14,886 bases of DNA from Elioraea sp964533585 (GCA_964533585.1 CAZHMM010000093.1:1-14886), one strand, 5' to 3'; shown: positions 1 to 7,507, numbered from the stretch's first letter. The notes: generated by a model not told the origin, from the letters alone. Numbers and translations: made by a program.

Positions 1-35
1 GCCAATGGCCCCCCGGCTCTTCCTGAGGAAACCCC

Positions 36-1352
36 ATGACCAACTACTCCCCGCGCGAGATCGTCAGCGAACTCGACCGCTTCATCGTCGGCCAGGACGA
101 CGCCAAGCGCGCCGTCGCGATCGCGCTGCGCAACCGCTGGCGCCGCCAGAACCTGCCCGAGGACCTGCGCGCCGAGGTGCTGCCCAAGAACATCCTGATG
201 ATCGGGCCCACCGGCTGCGGCAAGACCGAGATCGCCCGCCGCCTCGCCCGCCTCGCGCAAGCCCCGTTCCTCAAGGTCGAAGCCACCAAGTACACCGAGG
301 TCGGCTACGTGGGCCGCGACGTCGAAAGCATGATCCGCGACCTCACCGAGGTCTCGCTGCAGATGACGCGCGAGCGGCTGCGCAAGGAGGTCGCCGCCAA
401 GGCCGAGCTCGCCGCCGAGGAACGCCTCGTCACCGCGCTGGTCGGCGAGGGCGCCTCGGCCGAGACGCGCATGAAGTTCCGCCGCCTGCTGCGCGAAGGG
501 AAGCTCGAGGACAAGGAGGTCGAGATCCAGGTCGCCGACACGGGCGGCGTGCCGATCGGCGCGATGGACATCCCCGGCATGCCGGGCGCCCAGATGATGA
601 ATCTCCAGGAGATGATGGGGAAGATGTTCGGCGGCCGGCAGAAGCCCCGCCGCACCACCATCGCCGAGGCACGCGACCTGCTTCAGCAGGAGGAGTCCGA
701 CCGGCTGCTCGACCAGGACCGCGTGCGCCGCGAGGCGGTCGAGGCGGTCGAGAACCACGGCATCGTCTTCATCGACGAGATCGACAAGGTCTGCGCCCGC
801 TCGATGGAGGGCTCGGGCTTCCGCGGCGGCGACGTCTCCCGCGAGGGCGTGCAGCGCGACCTGCTGCCGCTGATCGAGGGCACGACCGTCACCACCAAGC
901 ACGGGCCGGTGAAGACCGACCACGTGCTGTTCATCTGCTCGGGCGCGTTCCATCTCGCCAAGCCGGCCGACCTGCTGCCCGAGCTGCAAGGCCGCCTGCC
1001 GATCCGCGTCGAGCTGAAGCCGCTCTCGCGCGACGACCTCAAGCGCATCCTGGTCGAGCCCGAGGCGTCGCTGATCCGGCAGTATGTCGCGCTGATGGGC
1101 ACCGAGCGGGTGGAGCTGCACTTCACCGACGACGCGATCGACGTGCTCGCCGACCTCGCCGCGGCGATCAACGATCGGGTCGAGAACATCGGCGCGCGAC
1201 GGCTGCACACGGTGCTGGAGAAGCTGCTCGACGAGATCAGCTTCACCGCCGCCGACCGGCCCGGCGAGACGATCACGGTGGACGCGGACTATGTGAAGAC
1301 CCGCGTCGCCCCGCTCGCCGCCAACGCCGACCTCAGCCGCTTCATCCTGTAG
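36..1352 (+). CDS. hslU: ATP-dependent protease ATPase subunit HslU (ClpY)
   Basis: HslU is the AAA+ unfoldase ring that feeds substrates to the HslV peptidase in the cytosol. The 438-residue protein has the usual family length. Visible motifs are the Walker A loop GPTGCGKT (residues 57-64), the substrate-gripping pore loop GYVG (90-93), Walker B VFIDEIDK with the DE pair at 247-248, and the sensor-2 GARR (386-389). It ends in LSRFIL, and HslU C-terminal tails dock into HslV. Residues of about 110-240 form the variable I-domain. The ATG at 36 follows AGGAA at 26-30. An upstream frame ends in TGA at 37-39, overlapping the ATG as ATGA, so a preceding gene (hslV is the usual partner) could be translationally coupled. 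Too little of it is present to name. If the origin proposed at 10699-11018 is correct, this gene runs towards it. Confidence 0.97.
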   Translation: MTNYSPREIVSELDRFIVGQDDAKRAVAIALRNRWRRQNLPEDLRAEVLPKNILMIGPTGCGKTEIARRLARLAQAPFLKVEATKYTEVGYVGRDVESMIRDLTEVSLQMTRERLRKEVAAKAELAAEERLVTALVGEGASAETRMKFRRLLREGKLEDKEVEIQVADTGGVPIGAMDIPGMPGAQMMNLQEMMGKMFGGRQKPRRTTIAEARDLLQQEESDRLLDQDRVRREAVEAVENHGIVFIDEIDKVCARSMEGSGFRGGDVSREGVQRDLLPLIEGTTVTTKHGPVKTDHVLFICSGAFHLAKPADLLPELQGRLPIRVELKPLSRDDLKRILVEPEASLIRQYVALMGTERVELHFTDDAIDVLADLAAAINDRVENIGARRLHTVLEKLLDEISFTAADRPGETITVDADYVKTRVAPLAANADLSRFIL

Positions 1353-1359
1353 CGCAGAT

Positions 1360-1387
1360 CCCGATCAGGTGGAGCCACCTGGTCGGG
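1360..1387. terminator. Hairpin terminator between convergent genes
   Basis: A 13-base left arm (1360-1372) and a 13-base right arm (1375-1387) are complementary apart from one A/G position that becomes a wobble or mismatch. Only two bases separate them, so the real loop is about four bases. It starts 7 bases after the hslU stop and lies 37 bases from the stop of the opposing gene at 1425, so it could serve both strands. No clear T-tract follows on either side. Termination is inferred from position and symmetry. Confidence 0.6.
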
Positions 1388-1424
1388 TGAAGATGCGCGC
1401 AAGCGAGTTCTGGCGCCGTTCCGG

Positions 1425-2237
1425 TCACCGGACGGTCGGCGCGCTCACCCCGGGCCGGCCGATCACGAACGACTCGCATCGTCCGAGCACGCTGCCGGCG
1501 ACGCGGCCCGAGGCGCGATCGAGCTGCCCCTCGAGGGCGATCAGCGCGGCCCGCGGCGCCTGCGCGACGGCGGCCTCCGGCAGGATCGCCATCGCGCCGG
1601 TGGCCGGCGTGATCTCCACGGTGACGTCGAACTCCCGGCCGGCGCCGGCCTGCATCCGACCCGGCAGGCGACGCGCAGCGCCGGACTGCACATCCAGCCG
1701 CATCGGCAGCCGCTCGCTCGCGCCCCCGGCAGCCTCGCAGACGACGAACCCCTCCCACCGGCCGAGCCAGGCCGACATGTCCCCCCCAGCGCCGCGGGCC
1801 GAGTCCGAGGGCGCGGATCGCGCCGGGGCGCCCCTTGCCTGCCTCACCGCGCTCAGCACGCGCGGAGTGGCAGCACCCGTGACCGGCAGTCCGCGCTCGG
1901 CCTCGAAGCCCGAGATCGCACGCCGGGTCATCGGTCCGGCGATCCCGTCGGCGGCACCCGACAGGTAGCCGAGCTCGATCAGCCCGACCTGCAGCTCGCG
2001 GACGTCATCGCGGCTGAGCGCCCCCGTCGGCGCGGGGGATCGCACAGGCGGGGCGGGGGGTGGCGCCTGTTGAGGCGGCGGGGCGGGCGCACCAGGGATG
2101 ACGCCCAGATCGCGCATGATGCCGACGCCACGCTCGATCTGATGCAGGGTCGACTGCGCGGCCGCGTTCCAGCCGAGACAGCACCATGCGACGATCGCCG
2201 CCGCTGTCAGGACTGGCTTGAATCCCTGCTTCCGCAC
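1425..2237 (-). CDS. Exported protein with peptidoglycan-binding domain 1 and a unique C-terminal domain
   Basis: The 270-residue product starts at GTG (2235-2237), chosen because a strong GGAGG lies 9 bases upstream and the frame opens straight into a signal peptide. The Arg/Lys N-terminus and hydrophobic stretch at 8-26 end at AAA-QS, so cleavage after about residue 27 is likely. A Pro/Ala-rich spacer (48-70) follows, then a PG_binding_1-like helical domain (about 72-132) with the typical LQ..L..LGYL.G..DG..G..T..A...F pattern. The C-terminal part (about 153-262) is predicted beta-rich, starting WLGRWEGFVVCE and ending GRCESFVIGR. Its Cys167 and Cys254 could form a disulfide in the periplasm. 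I do not recognise this domain. An N-terminal extension to 2291 is possible but lacks an equally good ribosome-binding site. No enzyme active site is visible, and a cell-wall-associated role is inference. Confidence 0.8.
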   Translation of the reverse strand: MRKQGFKPVLTAAAIVAWCCLGWNAAAQSTLHQIERGVGIMRDLGVIPGAPAPPPQQAPPPAPPVRSPAPTGALSRDDVRELQVGLIELGYLSGAADGIAGPMTRRAISGFEAERGLPVTGAATPRVLSAVRQARGAPARSAPSDSARGAGGDMSAWLGRWEGFVVCEAAGGASERLPMRLDVQSGAARRLPGRMQAGAGREFDVTVEITPATGAMAILPEAAVAQAPRAALIALEGQLDRASGRVAGSVLGRCESFVIGRPGVSAPTVR

Positions 2238-2246
2238 GTAATGTTT

Positions 2247-2251
2247 CCTCC
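2247..2251 (-). promoter_or_regulatory. Shine-Dalgarno site deciding the GTG start at 2237
   Basis: On the minus strand GGAGG (continuing to GGAGGAAA) lies 9 bases before GTG at 2235-2237. The ATG that overlaps this site is in a different frame and does not lead into the signal peptide, so the GTG is the better start. Confidence 0.6.
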
Positions 2252-2382
2252 ATGTGTTCCGGCACCATAAGGGATCCGGCCGCAACGGCAAAGGAAGCGG
2301 CCGCCGGACCGGAGGGCGGGCTCCAGCCAGCCGGATCGCGCGGTGCCGCGCGCCGGGTCACAATGCGGGCCGGAAGGATCGA

Positions 2383-2412
2383 GAGCCGTTTCCGACCGAT
2401 CGGGAACGGTTC
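2383..2412 (-). terminator. Candidate terminator of the 822-residue repeat-protein gene
   Basis: Arms 2383-2395 and 2400-2412 form an inverted repeat around a 4-base loop, 14 bases after the stop at 2427. Eleven of 13 positions pair on the minus-strand RNA. The other two are A/C mismatches there, and would be G/U wobbles on the plus strand. No clear T-tract is present. The rest of the 2292-2426 spacer shows nothing else I recognise. Confidence 0.35.
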
Positions 2413-2426
2413 CAGCGACGGGCCGG

Positions 2427-4895
2427 CTACGGCGCCGTCCAGCGCGGCGGCTGGACGCGAAACGTCGCGTCGCGCGCGAATGCCGAATCCTCGCCGCTTT
2501 CGAGATACAGGAGGCCGTTGCGATGGCGCAGGAAGCGGCCCGGGTAGTTCTCCGACTCGAACGACGCCAGCGCCGGATCGGCGAGGCCGGGGCGGCGGCG
2601 GAAGGTCGCATCGGGGCGCAGGGCCGCGTCGCTGCCGCGCGCCGCCAGCACCAGCTCGAAATTGCGGTGGCGCAGGAAGTAGCCCGGAAAGTTCACCGCC
2701 TCGAAGCTGACCGCCGTGCCCGACGCGAGGCCCGGCATCAGCCGGAAGGTGGCGTCCTGCCGGTCGAGATCGGAGGCGACGGCAGTGACCTTGGCGCGGA
2801 AGTCCTGGTGCCGGACGAAGCGGCCCGGCGCCGTCAGCGGCTCAAGCGAGCAGCGCTCGACCGCGGGAACAGGCTTGAACCCCTTGAAGACCAGCGCGTC
2901 GGCGGTGTCCTGTGGGTCTCCGATCCGGCTGCGCCGCTTCGTCCAGATCTCCCCGGACCGGAGCAGCAGGTGACCGAGCGGCTTCACCTCAACCGCGATG
3001 CTGGGCGCCGCGCGCTGCCCGGTCACATCGACCCAGTCCCAGAGCTGCCCGTCGCGGAAATCGATCGTCTGCATGGCCGCGATACCGAGCGAAGGCCTTT
3101 CGCCGAACCGCACGCCGGTGCGCCACATGCCGTCCCGCCAGTCACGCCAGTAGTGCTGCACGGCCCCGCCCTCGACGGCGAAGACCTCATAGTTGTGGAG
3201 GGCGGAAGCAGCGCGGTTTTGGAACACGGCCGGCGCCGAGCGGATATCCCGCCCGAACGCCGTTCCCTTGCGCCACTGGCTCTCCCCGTACGCGCGCCAG
3301 TAGTGCTGCACGCTGCCGTTTTCGATGACGAACACTTCGGCGTTGCCATTGGCACGGTTCTGGAACGCCGCCGGCGCGGATTGAACGTCGGCACCGAACC
3401 GCGCGCCCTTGTGCCACGCTCCGTCCGTCCAGCCGCGCCAGTAGTGCTGCACGGCCCCGCCCTCGACCACGAACAGCTCGTAGTTGTACATGGAGTTCCA
3501 TGTCACGTTCTGGAACGCGGCGGGGCCGAACGTCACGTTCGCTCCGATCGTCCCGGCCCGGAACCAGCGGCCGTCCTGCCAGCTCCGCCAATAGTGGGCG
3601 ACGGCGCCGTCCTCGACCACGAACACCTCATAGTTGAACTCGGCGGCGGGAGCCTGGTTCTGGAACGCGGCCGGCGCGGAGCGGACGCGCGTGCCGAACG
3701 TCTGGCCCAGACGCCACCCGCGATCCGCGGCACTGCGCCACACGTGCTGGACCTGGTCGCCGACACGCGCGAATGCCTCGTGGTTGAAGGCGCTGGCGGA
3801 GGCCACGTTGAGGAACGCCGCCGGCGCGGAGGCGGGCGTGACGGCGACCGTGCCCGCCAGGCGCCACTGGCCGTCCCGCCATCCGCGACGGTAGTGCGCG
3901 AGCCGGCCCTCTTGCGCCGCAAGCACGTGATAGTCGAACTCACAGCCACCGGCGTCGGCCGGCAGCAGCCGCACCCGGCTCGACGGTTCGATCAATGACC
4001 CTCCGGCGGGATTGACGTAGAGGCAGAGGCCCGACCTGTTCACGACGCGCGCGGTTTCGTGGGTCACGTGATCCAGCCGCCACAGCGCGTTCAGATCGTA
4101 CTGCTGCTCGCCGACACCACGGACGGCGCCCATCGTCGGATCGGCACCAAGATAGACCGCGGATGAGGCGGAGCGCACGGTGAACCAGCCCGCAGGGTAG
4201 TCCGGGCTCAGCAGCTCCCGCAGGCGCTCGTTCGCGGCCCAGACCGTTTCCGTGACCCGCAGGCGGGCCGCCTCGTCGGATGCGCCGACGTAGAGCTTGC
4301 CCTGGCTGTAGCGCCAGAGCGCGAGGCCCGGCTCGCTGGGGAAGACGGGCGGCCCGAGCAGGATCCGGTTGTGCTCGACGGCGCGCTCGAACAGCCGGCG
4401 GTTCTGCTCCAGCACGGCGGGCCAATCGGGTTTCTCGGACCGGTAGAGTTGGCCGACTTGCGCATCCTGCAGCTTCGCCGTCGCCAACAGCGCAGTGCCG
4501 AGATTGTACGCTTCCGCGACAAGAGCGGCGGAGCGCGCATCCGACGCGCCGCCGATGCGGACCTCCATTTTCGCCAGACACCCATTCAGGCCGCTGATGA
4601 GGAGGCTGAGCAGGTCCGGGTTCTTCCCGCTCAGCCAGGACGCGTAGGTGTCGGAGAAGCCCCGCACATCGGCTGCAAGATCCTGCGCCTGGGCCTCGCG
4701 GAACGCACGAATGATCTGCTCGACCGCCTGCTTGATCAGCTCAGCCGTGCTGGGGTCAGGAAAGAACAATGATTTCAGCTTGTCGTACGCTTTGCTCAGG
4801 AAGGACGCGCCGTCGAACGCCAGGCTGATGGCCTTGTACTCTGCCGATTTCTTGACCTCGTCGATCCAGGCACCAAGGGACTTGGTCTCGGCCAT
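2427..4895 (-). CDS. 822-residue lectin-like protein: helical N-terminus, six propeller repeats, AbfB beta-trefoil
   Basis: There is no signal peptide and no membrane anchor. Residues 1-230 look mostly helical and unrecognised, with a VEQIIRAFREAQAQ-type amphipathic helix at 58-71. Residues 236-317 contain a short beta segment (WFTVRSASSAVYLG, then ALWRLDHV). Residues 319-610 hold six repeats of 47-51 residues with the pattern [FY]NYEVFVVE.GAVQHYWR.W.DG.W..G..FG..V.SAPAAFQN, close to PLL/fucolectin-type beta-propeller blades. Residues of about 682-815 are an AbfB/CBM42-like beta-trefoil, recognised by its threefold FE..N[FY]PG.[FY]LRHRN...L and DATFR..PGL motifs. Both parts suggest carbohydrate binding. 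No glycosidase catalytic domain is seen. AGGAG lies 7 bases before the ATG. It appears monocistronic: the next minus-strand gene upstream starts 616 bases away and its stop is 142 bases away. A toxin or adhesin role is inference; expression and export route are unknown. Confidence 0.85.
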   Translation of the reverse strand: MAETKSLGAWIDEVKKSAEYKAISLAFDGASFLSKAYDKLKSLFFPDPSTAELIKQAVEQIIRAFREAQAQDLAADVRGFSDTYASWLSGKNPDLLSLLISGLNGCLAKMEVRIGGASDARSAALVAEAYNLGTALLATAKLQDAQVGQLYRSEKPDWPAVLEQNRRLFERAVEHNRILLGPPVFPSEPGLALWRYSQGKLYVGASDEAARLRVTETVWAANERLRELLSPDYPAGWFTVRSASSAVYLGADPTMGAVRGVGEQQYDLNALWRLDHVTHETARVVNRSGLCLYVNPAGGSLIEPSSRVRLLPADAGGCEFDYHVLAAQEGRLAHYRRGWRDGQWRLAGTVAVTPASAPAAFLNVASASAFNHEAFARVGDQVQHVWRSAADRGWRLGQTFGTRVRSAPAAFQNQAPAAEFNYEVFVVEDGAVAHYWRSWQDGRWFRAGTIGANVTFGPAAFQNVTWNSMYNYELFVVEGGAVQHYWRGWTDGAWHKGARFGADVQSAPAAFQNRANGNAEVFVIENGSVQHYWRAYGESQWRKGTAFGRDIRSAPAVFQNRAASALHNYEVFAVEGGAVQHYWRDWRDGMWRTGVRFGERPSLGIAAMQTIDFRDGQLWDWVDVTGQRAAPSIAVEVKPLGHLLLRSGEIWTKRRSRIGDPQDTADALVFKGFKPVPAVERCSLEPLTAPGRFVRHQDFRAKVTAVASDLDRQDATFRLMPGLASGTAVSFEAVNFPGYFLRHRNFELVLAARGSDAALRPDATFRRRPGLADPALASFESENYPGRFLRHRNGLLYLESGEDSAFARDATFRVQPPRWTAP
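3066..3941 (-). repeat. Six in-frame ~150-bp repeats encoding propeller blades
   Basis: Blades correspond to residues 319-369, 370-419, 420-469, 470-517, 518-566 and 567-610 of the 822-residue protein. Units 3-6 are the most alike. The 15-base string beginning CCAGTAGTG recurs at 3147, 3297 and 3438 (steps of 150 and 141 bases), so the similarity extends to DNA and points to fairly recent internal duplication or gene conversion. Units 1 and 2 are more diverged, with HYRR and HVWR in place of HYWR. Confidence 0.85.
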
Positions 4896-5037
4896 TGCGC
4901 GGCTCCTGCCTCCGCATCCTGCCGCCGACGGGCATCGCGCTCCCGCCGGGACGGATCGCGCAGGGAAGGATAGCCAGCCGTTTCGTCGCGCTCAATCAAT
5001 GAGCCGCGACCGGCTTGCCAGCCGCGCCGGCGCTGCG

Positions 5038-5511
5038 CTAGCGCGCCCCGAAGATCGGGTGCTCCACCCGGTCGCCCACCCGGATGCCGAGCCGCTCGGC
5101 CGTGCCGGCGGCGAGCTCCAGCGTCGCGCGCACGGGGCCGCGGCTGTCGATCGGCGCGAGGCTGTGGGGAACCGTCCGCTCGGCGATCCGGTGCACCCGC
5201 CCCTCCTGGGTGATGAACAGCATGTCGAGCGAGACGATGGTGTTGCGCATCCACATGCTGGACTCGCGCGGTGAGCCCCAGTCGAACAGCATCCCGCCAT
5301 CCGCCGGCACCGAGGGTCGGAACATCAGCCCCACGGTCTGCTGCTGGGAAGTGCGCGCGACCTCGACGCGGAAGCGGTGGCGCGTCCCGTCGCGCGTGAC
5401 GATGACGAGTTCCTCGAGCGGCTCGATGACGGGCTGCGGGCCGGTCTGCGCGACCGCGCGCGCGATGGGCAGCGATGCGGCGAACAGGGCGACGAGGCGG
5501 CGACGGCGCAT
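5038..5511 (-). CDS. DUF192 family secreted protein
   Basis: The 157-residue protein has an Arg-rich, hydrophobic signal peptide (1-21, probable cleavage near AVA-Q). One DUF192 domain covers the rest. Family hallmarks are GLMFR (61-65), MLFDW (74-78), MWMRNT (86-91), LDMLFI (95-100) and a terminal G..V.HP.FG. DUF192 proteins are common in alphaproteobacteria and their biochemical role is not settled. The gene starts 24 bases after the stop of the upstream permease gene on the same strand, so the two may be cotranscribed. No good Shine-Dalgarno sequence precedes the ATG, which fits read-through from the permease gene. In related genomes I would expect DUF192 near a cold-shock gene; here the cold-shock gene is about 2 kb away, with the permease and its regulator between. 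Confidence 0.92.
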   Translation of the reverse strand: MRRRRLVALFAASLPIARAVAQTGPQPVIEPLEELVIVTRDGTRHRFRVEVARTSQQQTVGLMFRPSVPADGGMLFDWGSPRESSMWMRNTIVSLDMLFITQEGRVHRIAERTVPHSLAPIDSRGPVRATLELAAGTAERLGIRVGDRVEHPIFGAR

Positions 5512-5535
5512 GCGCGCAGGCTTAGCACGCCACGC

Positions 5536-6510
5536 TCAGACCGCGTAGAGGCGCGCCGCCAGCGCGAAATAGAGCGGCAGCCCGATCAGCAGGTTGAACG
5601 GGAAGCTCACCCCGAGCGAGGCCGTCAGGTAGATGCCCGGGCTCGCCTGCGGCAGCGCGGCACGGCAGGCCGCCGGCGCGTCGATATAGGACGACGAGGC
5701 GCAGATCGCGCCGAGCACGAAGGCGCCGCCCTGCGACAGTCCGGCAAGCCACCCCGCGACGACGCCCACCGCGCCGAACGCGACCGGCGCCGCGACCGCG
5801 AATCCGGTCAGGAACACGCCGACCTCGGCGAAGTCACGCACCTGTCGTGCCGCCGTCATGCCCATCTCGAGCAGGAACAGCATGAGGATGCCGCGGAAGA
5901 GCTGTTCGTAGAACGGAGCGATCTGCGCCCAGCCCGACTCGCCCGCCAGCGCGCCGATCGTCATGCCCCCCGACAGCAGCAGGATGCCGCGGCCACGCAG
6001 GGTGTCGGCGATGACGGCGGGGAAGCCGAGCGTCCCGGCCTGGCGGCCAAGCCCGATGCGGGCCAGCAGCAGCGCGACGATCACACCCCACTCCATCACC
6101 GCCACCACCGCCGTGACGTAGCCCTCGGCCGGGACGCCGGCGGCCCGCGCGAAGGCGAGTGCGGCGAAGAACGTGACGGACGAGACCGAGCCGTAATGCG
6201 CCGCCACCGCGGCGGCGTTGGCGATGTCGAAACCGCCGAGGCGCCGCAGCACCGTGTAGGTGATCACCGGCAGCGCGAGGGTGAGCGCGATCGCCGCCGT
6301 CAGCAGTCCGGCGACCTCGCCGACCCCGGCCTTGGCCAGTTCGCGCCCTCCGGTCAGCCCGATCGACAACAGCAGGTAGATGGACAGCAGCTTGAGCACC
6401 GGCTCGGGCAGTTCGAGTTCGCTGCGGATGAACCCGGCGATCGCGCCGAGCGCGAAGGCGAGCACGATCGGTGAGAGGAGGTTGGCGATCAGCAGATCGA
6501 GACCGGGCAT
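5536..6510 (-). CDS. SbtA/DUF897-family permease (sodium-dependent bicarbonate transporter family)
   Basis: The 324-residue protein is almost entirely hydrophobic, with about ten predicted membrane segments. It matches the SbtA family in its opening NLLSPIVLAFALGAIAG, LPEPVLKLLSIYLLLSIGLTGG (34-55), HYGSVSSVTF (105-114), ASSSYIDAPAA (271-281) and LTASLGVSFPFN (295-306). Cyanobacterial SbtA is a Na+-dependent bicarbonate importer. Homologues in heterotrophs are widespread and their substrate is generally untested, so bicarbonate is only a family-level guess. GGAAG lies 6 bases upstream of the ATG. The gene is divergent from a LysR regulator, and the 103-bp spacer holds three palindromes, so LysR control is likely. 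No neighbouring PII-like SbtB gene or carboxysome gene is present. Confidence 0.88.
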   Translation of the reverse strand: MPGLDLLIANLLSPIVLAFALGAIAGFIRSELELPEPVLKLLSIYLLLSIGLTGGRELAKAGVGEVAGLLTAAIALTLALPVITYTVLRRLGGFDIANAAAVAAHYGSVSSVTFFAALAFARAAGVPAEGYVTAVVAVMEWGVIVALLLARIGLGRQAGTLGFPAVIADTLRGRGILLLSGGMTIGALAGESGWAQIAPFYEQLFRGILMLFLLEMGMTAARQVRDFAEVGVFLTGFAVAAPVAFGAVGVVAGWLAGLSQGGAFVLGAICASSSYIDAPAACRAALPQASPGIYLTASLGVSFPFNLLIGLPLYFALAARLYAV

Positions 6511-6561
6511 CGCGGGCTTCCGGACGGAGGTGGCGCGGCGTCCGTAGCGCAGCCGAAGCGT

Positions 6562-6606
6562 TCTGAAAAATTCAGAGTTTGAACGGAATCGTTCTATTCA
6601 ATAGAA
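6562..6606. promoter_or_regulatory. Three consecutive palindromes in the permease-lysR divergent spacer
   Basis: These sit in an AT-rich island in otherwise GC-rich DNA. The first is TCTGAA-AAA-TTCAGA (6562-6576), the second GAACG-GAAT-CGTTC (6581-6594), and the third TTCTATT-C-AATAGAA (6592-6606), which overlaps the second and ends 7 bases before the lysR start. The third contains the LysR box T-N11-A (6593-6605). This is the expected arrangement for a LysR regulator controlling both its own gene and the divergent permease gene. Binding itself is inferred. Confidence 0.6.
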
Positions 6607-6613
6607 GAACACC

Positions 6614-7507
6614 GTGGCCGCGCTGAACTACCACCACCTGCGCTACTTCCGCGCGATCGCGCGCGAAGGCAGCCTCACGGCGGCGGCGCGGCGGCTGAAC
6701 GTCGCGCCCTCGGCCCTGTCGATCCAGCTGCGCGGGCTCGAGGACGCGCTCGGCCACGCGCTGTTCGAGCGCGCCGGCCGCCGGCTGACGCTCACCGAGG
6801 CGGGGCGGATCGCGCTCGACCACGCGGAGACGATCTTCCGCACCGGCGAGGAGCTGGTCGCGCGGCTGAAGGGCCAGGCGGCGGCGCAGCAGGTGCTGCG
6901 GGTCGGCGCGGTCGCCACGCTCTCGCGCAACTTCCAGCTCGCGCTGCTCCGCCCGCTGCTGGGCCGGGTGGATGTCGAACTGGTGGTCCGCTCGGGCAGC
7001 CTCGCCGAGCTGCTCGGGCAGCTCGCCGCGCACACGCTCGACCTCGTGCTGGCGAACGCCGCCGTGCCGCGCGACGCCGAGACGCCCTGGCAGAGCCTGC
7101 TGCTCGACCAGCAGCCGGCGAGCCTGGTCGGACGCGCGCGCGAGCGGCGCCGGCGCCTGCGCTTCCCCGCCGATCTCGACGGGCTGCCGATGCTGCTGCC
7201 GTCGCGCAGCTCGACCCTGCGGGCTGGCTTCGACCTGCTGGTCGAGCAGGCCGGCGTCCGGCCGCGCATCCTTGCCGAGGTGGACGACATGGCGATGCTG
7301 CGGCTGCTCGCGCGGGAGAGCCCCGCGGTCGCGCTGGTGCCGCCGGTGGTGGTGCGCGACGAACTCGCCGCCGGCACCCTGCGCGAACTCGCGGCCGTGC
7401 CCGGCCTGACCGAGAGCTTCTACGCGATCACGCTCAGCCGACGCTTCCCGAACCCGCTGCTCGGCGAGCTGATCGGCGCAGCGGGCGCTACAGCACCTCG
7501 ACGCTGA
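6614..7507 (+). CDS. LysR-family transcriptional regulator, NhaR-like
   Basis: The 297-residue protein has an N-terminal winged helix-turn-helix (about 5-62): LNYHHLRYFRAIAREGSLTAAA, then LNVAPSALSIQLRGLE and LFERAGRRLTLTEAG. The NYHHL.YF opening is typical of the NhaR branch. The remainder (about 95-290) is the LysR effector-binding domain. It starts at GTG; the purine-rich AGAAGAAC upstream is a weak ribosome site. It probably regulates the divergent SbtA-like permease gene, as NhaR-type regulators often control an adjacent ion-transport gene. The effector cannot be read from sequence. Its last 20 bases overlap the end of the convergent cold-shock gene. Confidence 0.93.
   Translation: MAALNYHHLRYFRAIAREGSLTAAARRLNVAPSALSIQLRGLEDALGHALFERAGRRLTLTEAGRIALDHAETIFRTGEELVARLKGQAAAQQVLRVGAVATLSRNFQLALLRPLLGRVDVELVVRSGSLAELLGQLAAHTLDLVLANAAVPRDAETPWQSLLLDQQPASLVGRARERRRRLRFPADLDGLPMLLPSRSSTLRAGFDLLVEQAGVRPRILAEVDDMAMLRLLARESPAVALVPPVVVRDELAAGTLRELAAVPGLTESFYAITLSRRFPNPLLGELIGAAGATAPRR

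Noticed and set aside
5..1390. 461-codon frame overlapping hslU
   Set aside because: Shifted shadow of hslU. Its translation is Arg/Pro-rich and lacks the AAA+ motifs found in the hslU frame.
3066..3941. Regular ~150-bp repeats considered as a satellite or CRISPR-like array
   Set aside because: The units are in frame, lack alternating unique spacers and encode a coherent blade motif.
2343..3998. Long plus-strand open frame (551 codons) opposite the repeat protein
   Set aside because: It is antisense to a gene with clear repeats and an AbfB domain. The translation is Arg/Ala/Pro-rich with no recognisable domain, as expected for a GC-rich shadow frame.
5005..5040. CCGGC...GCCGG inverted repeat between the DUF192 gene and the repeat-protein gene
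   Set aside because: Only 5-base arms with an 11-base loop, no T-tract, and composition makes it expected by chance.
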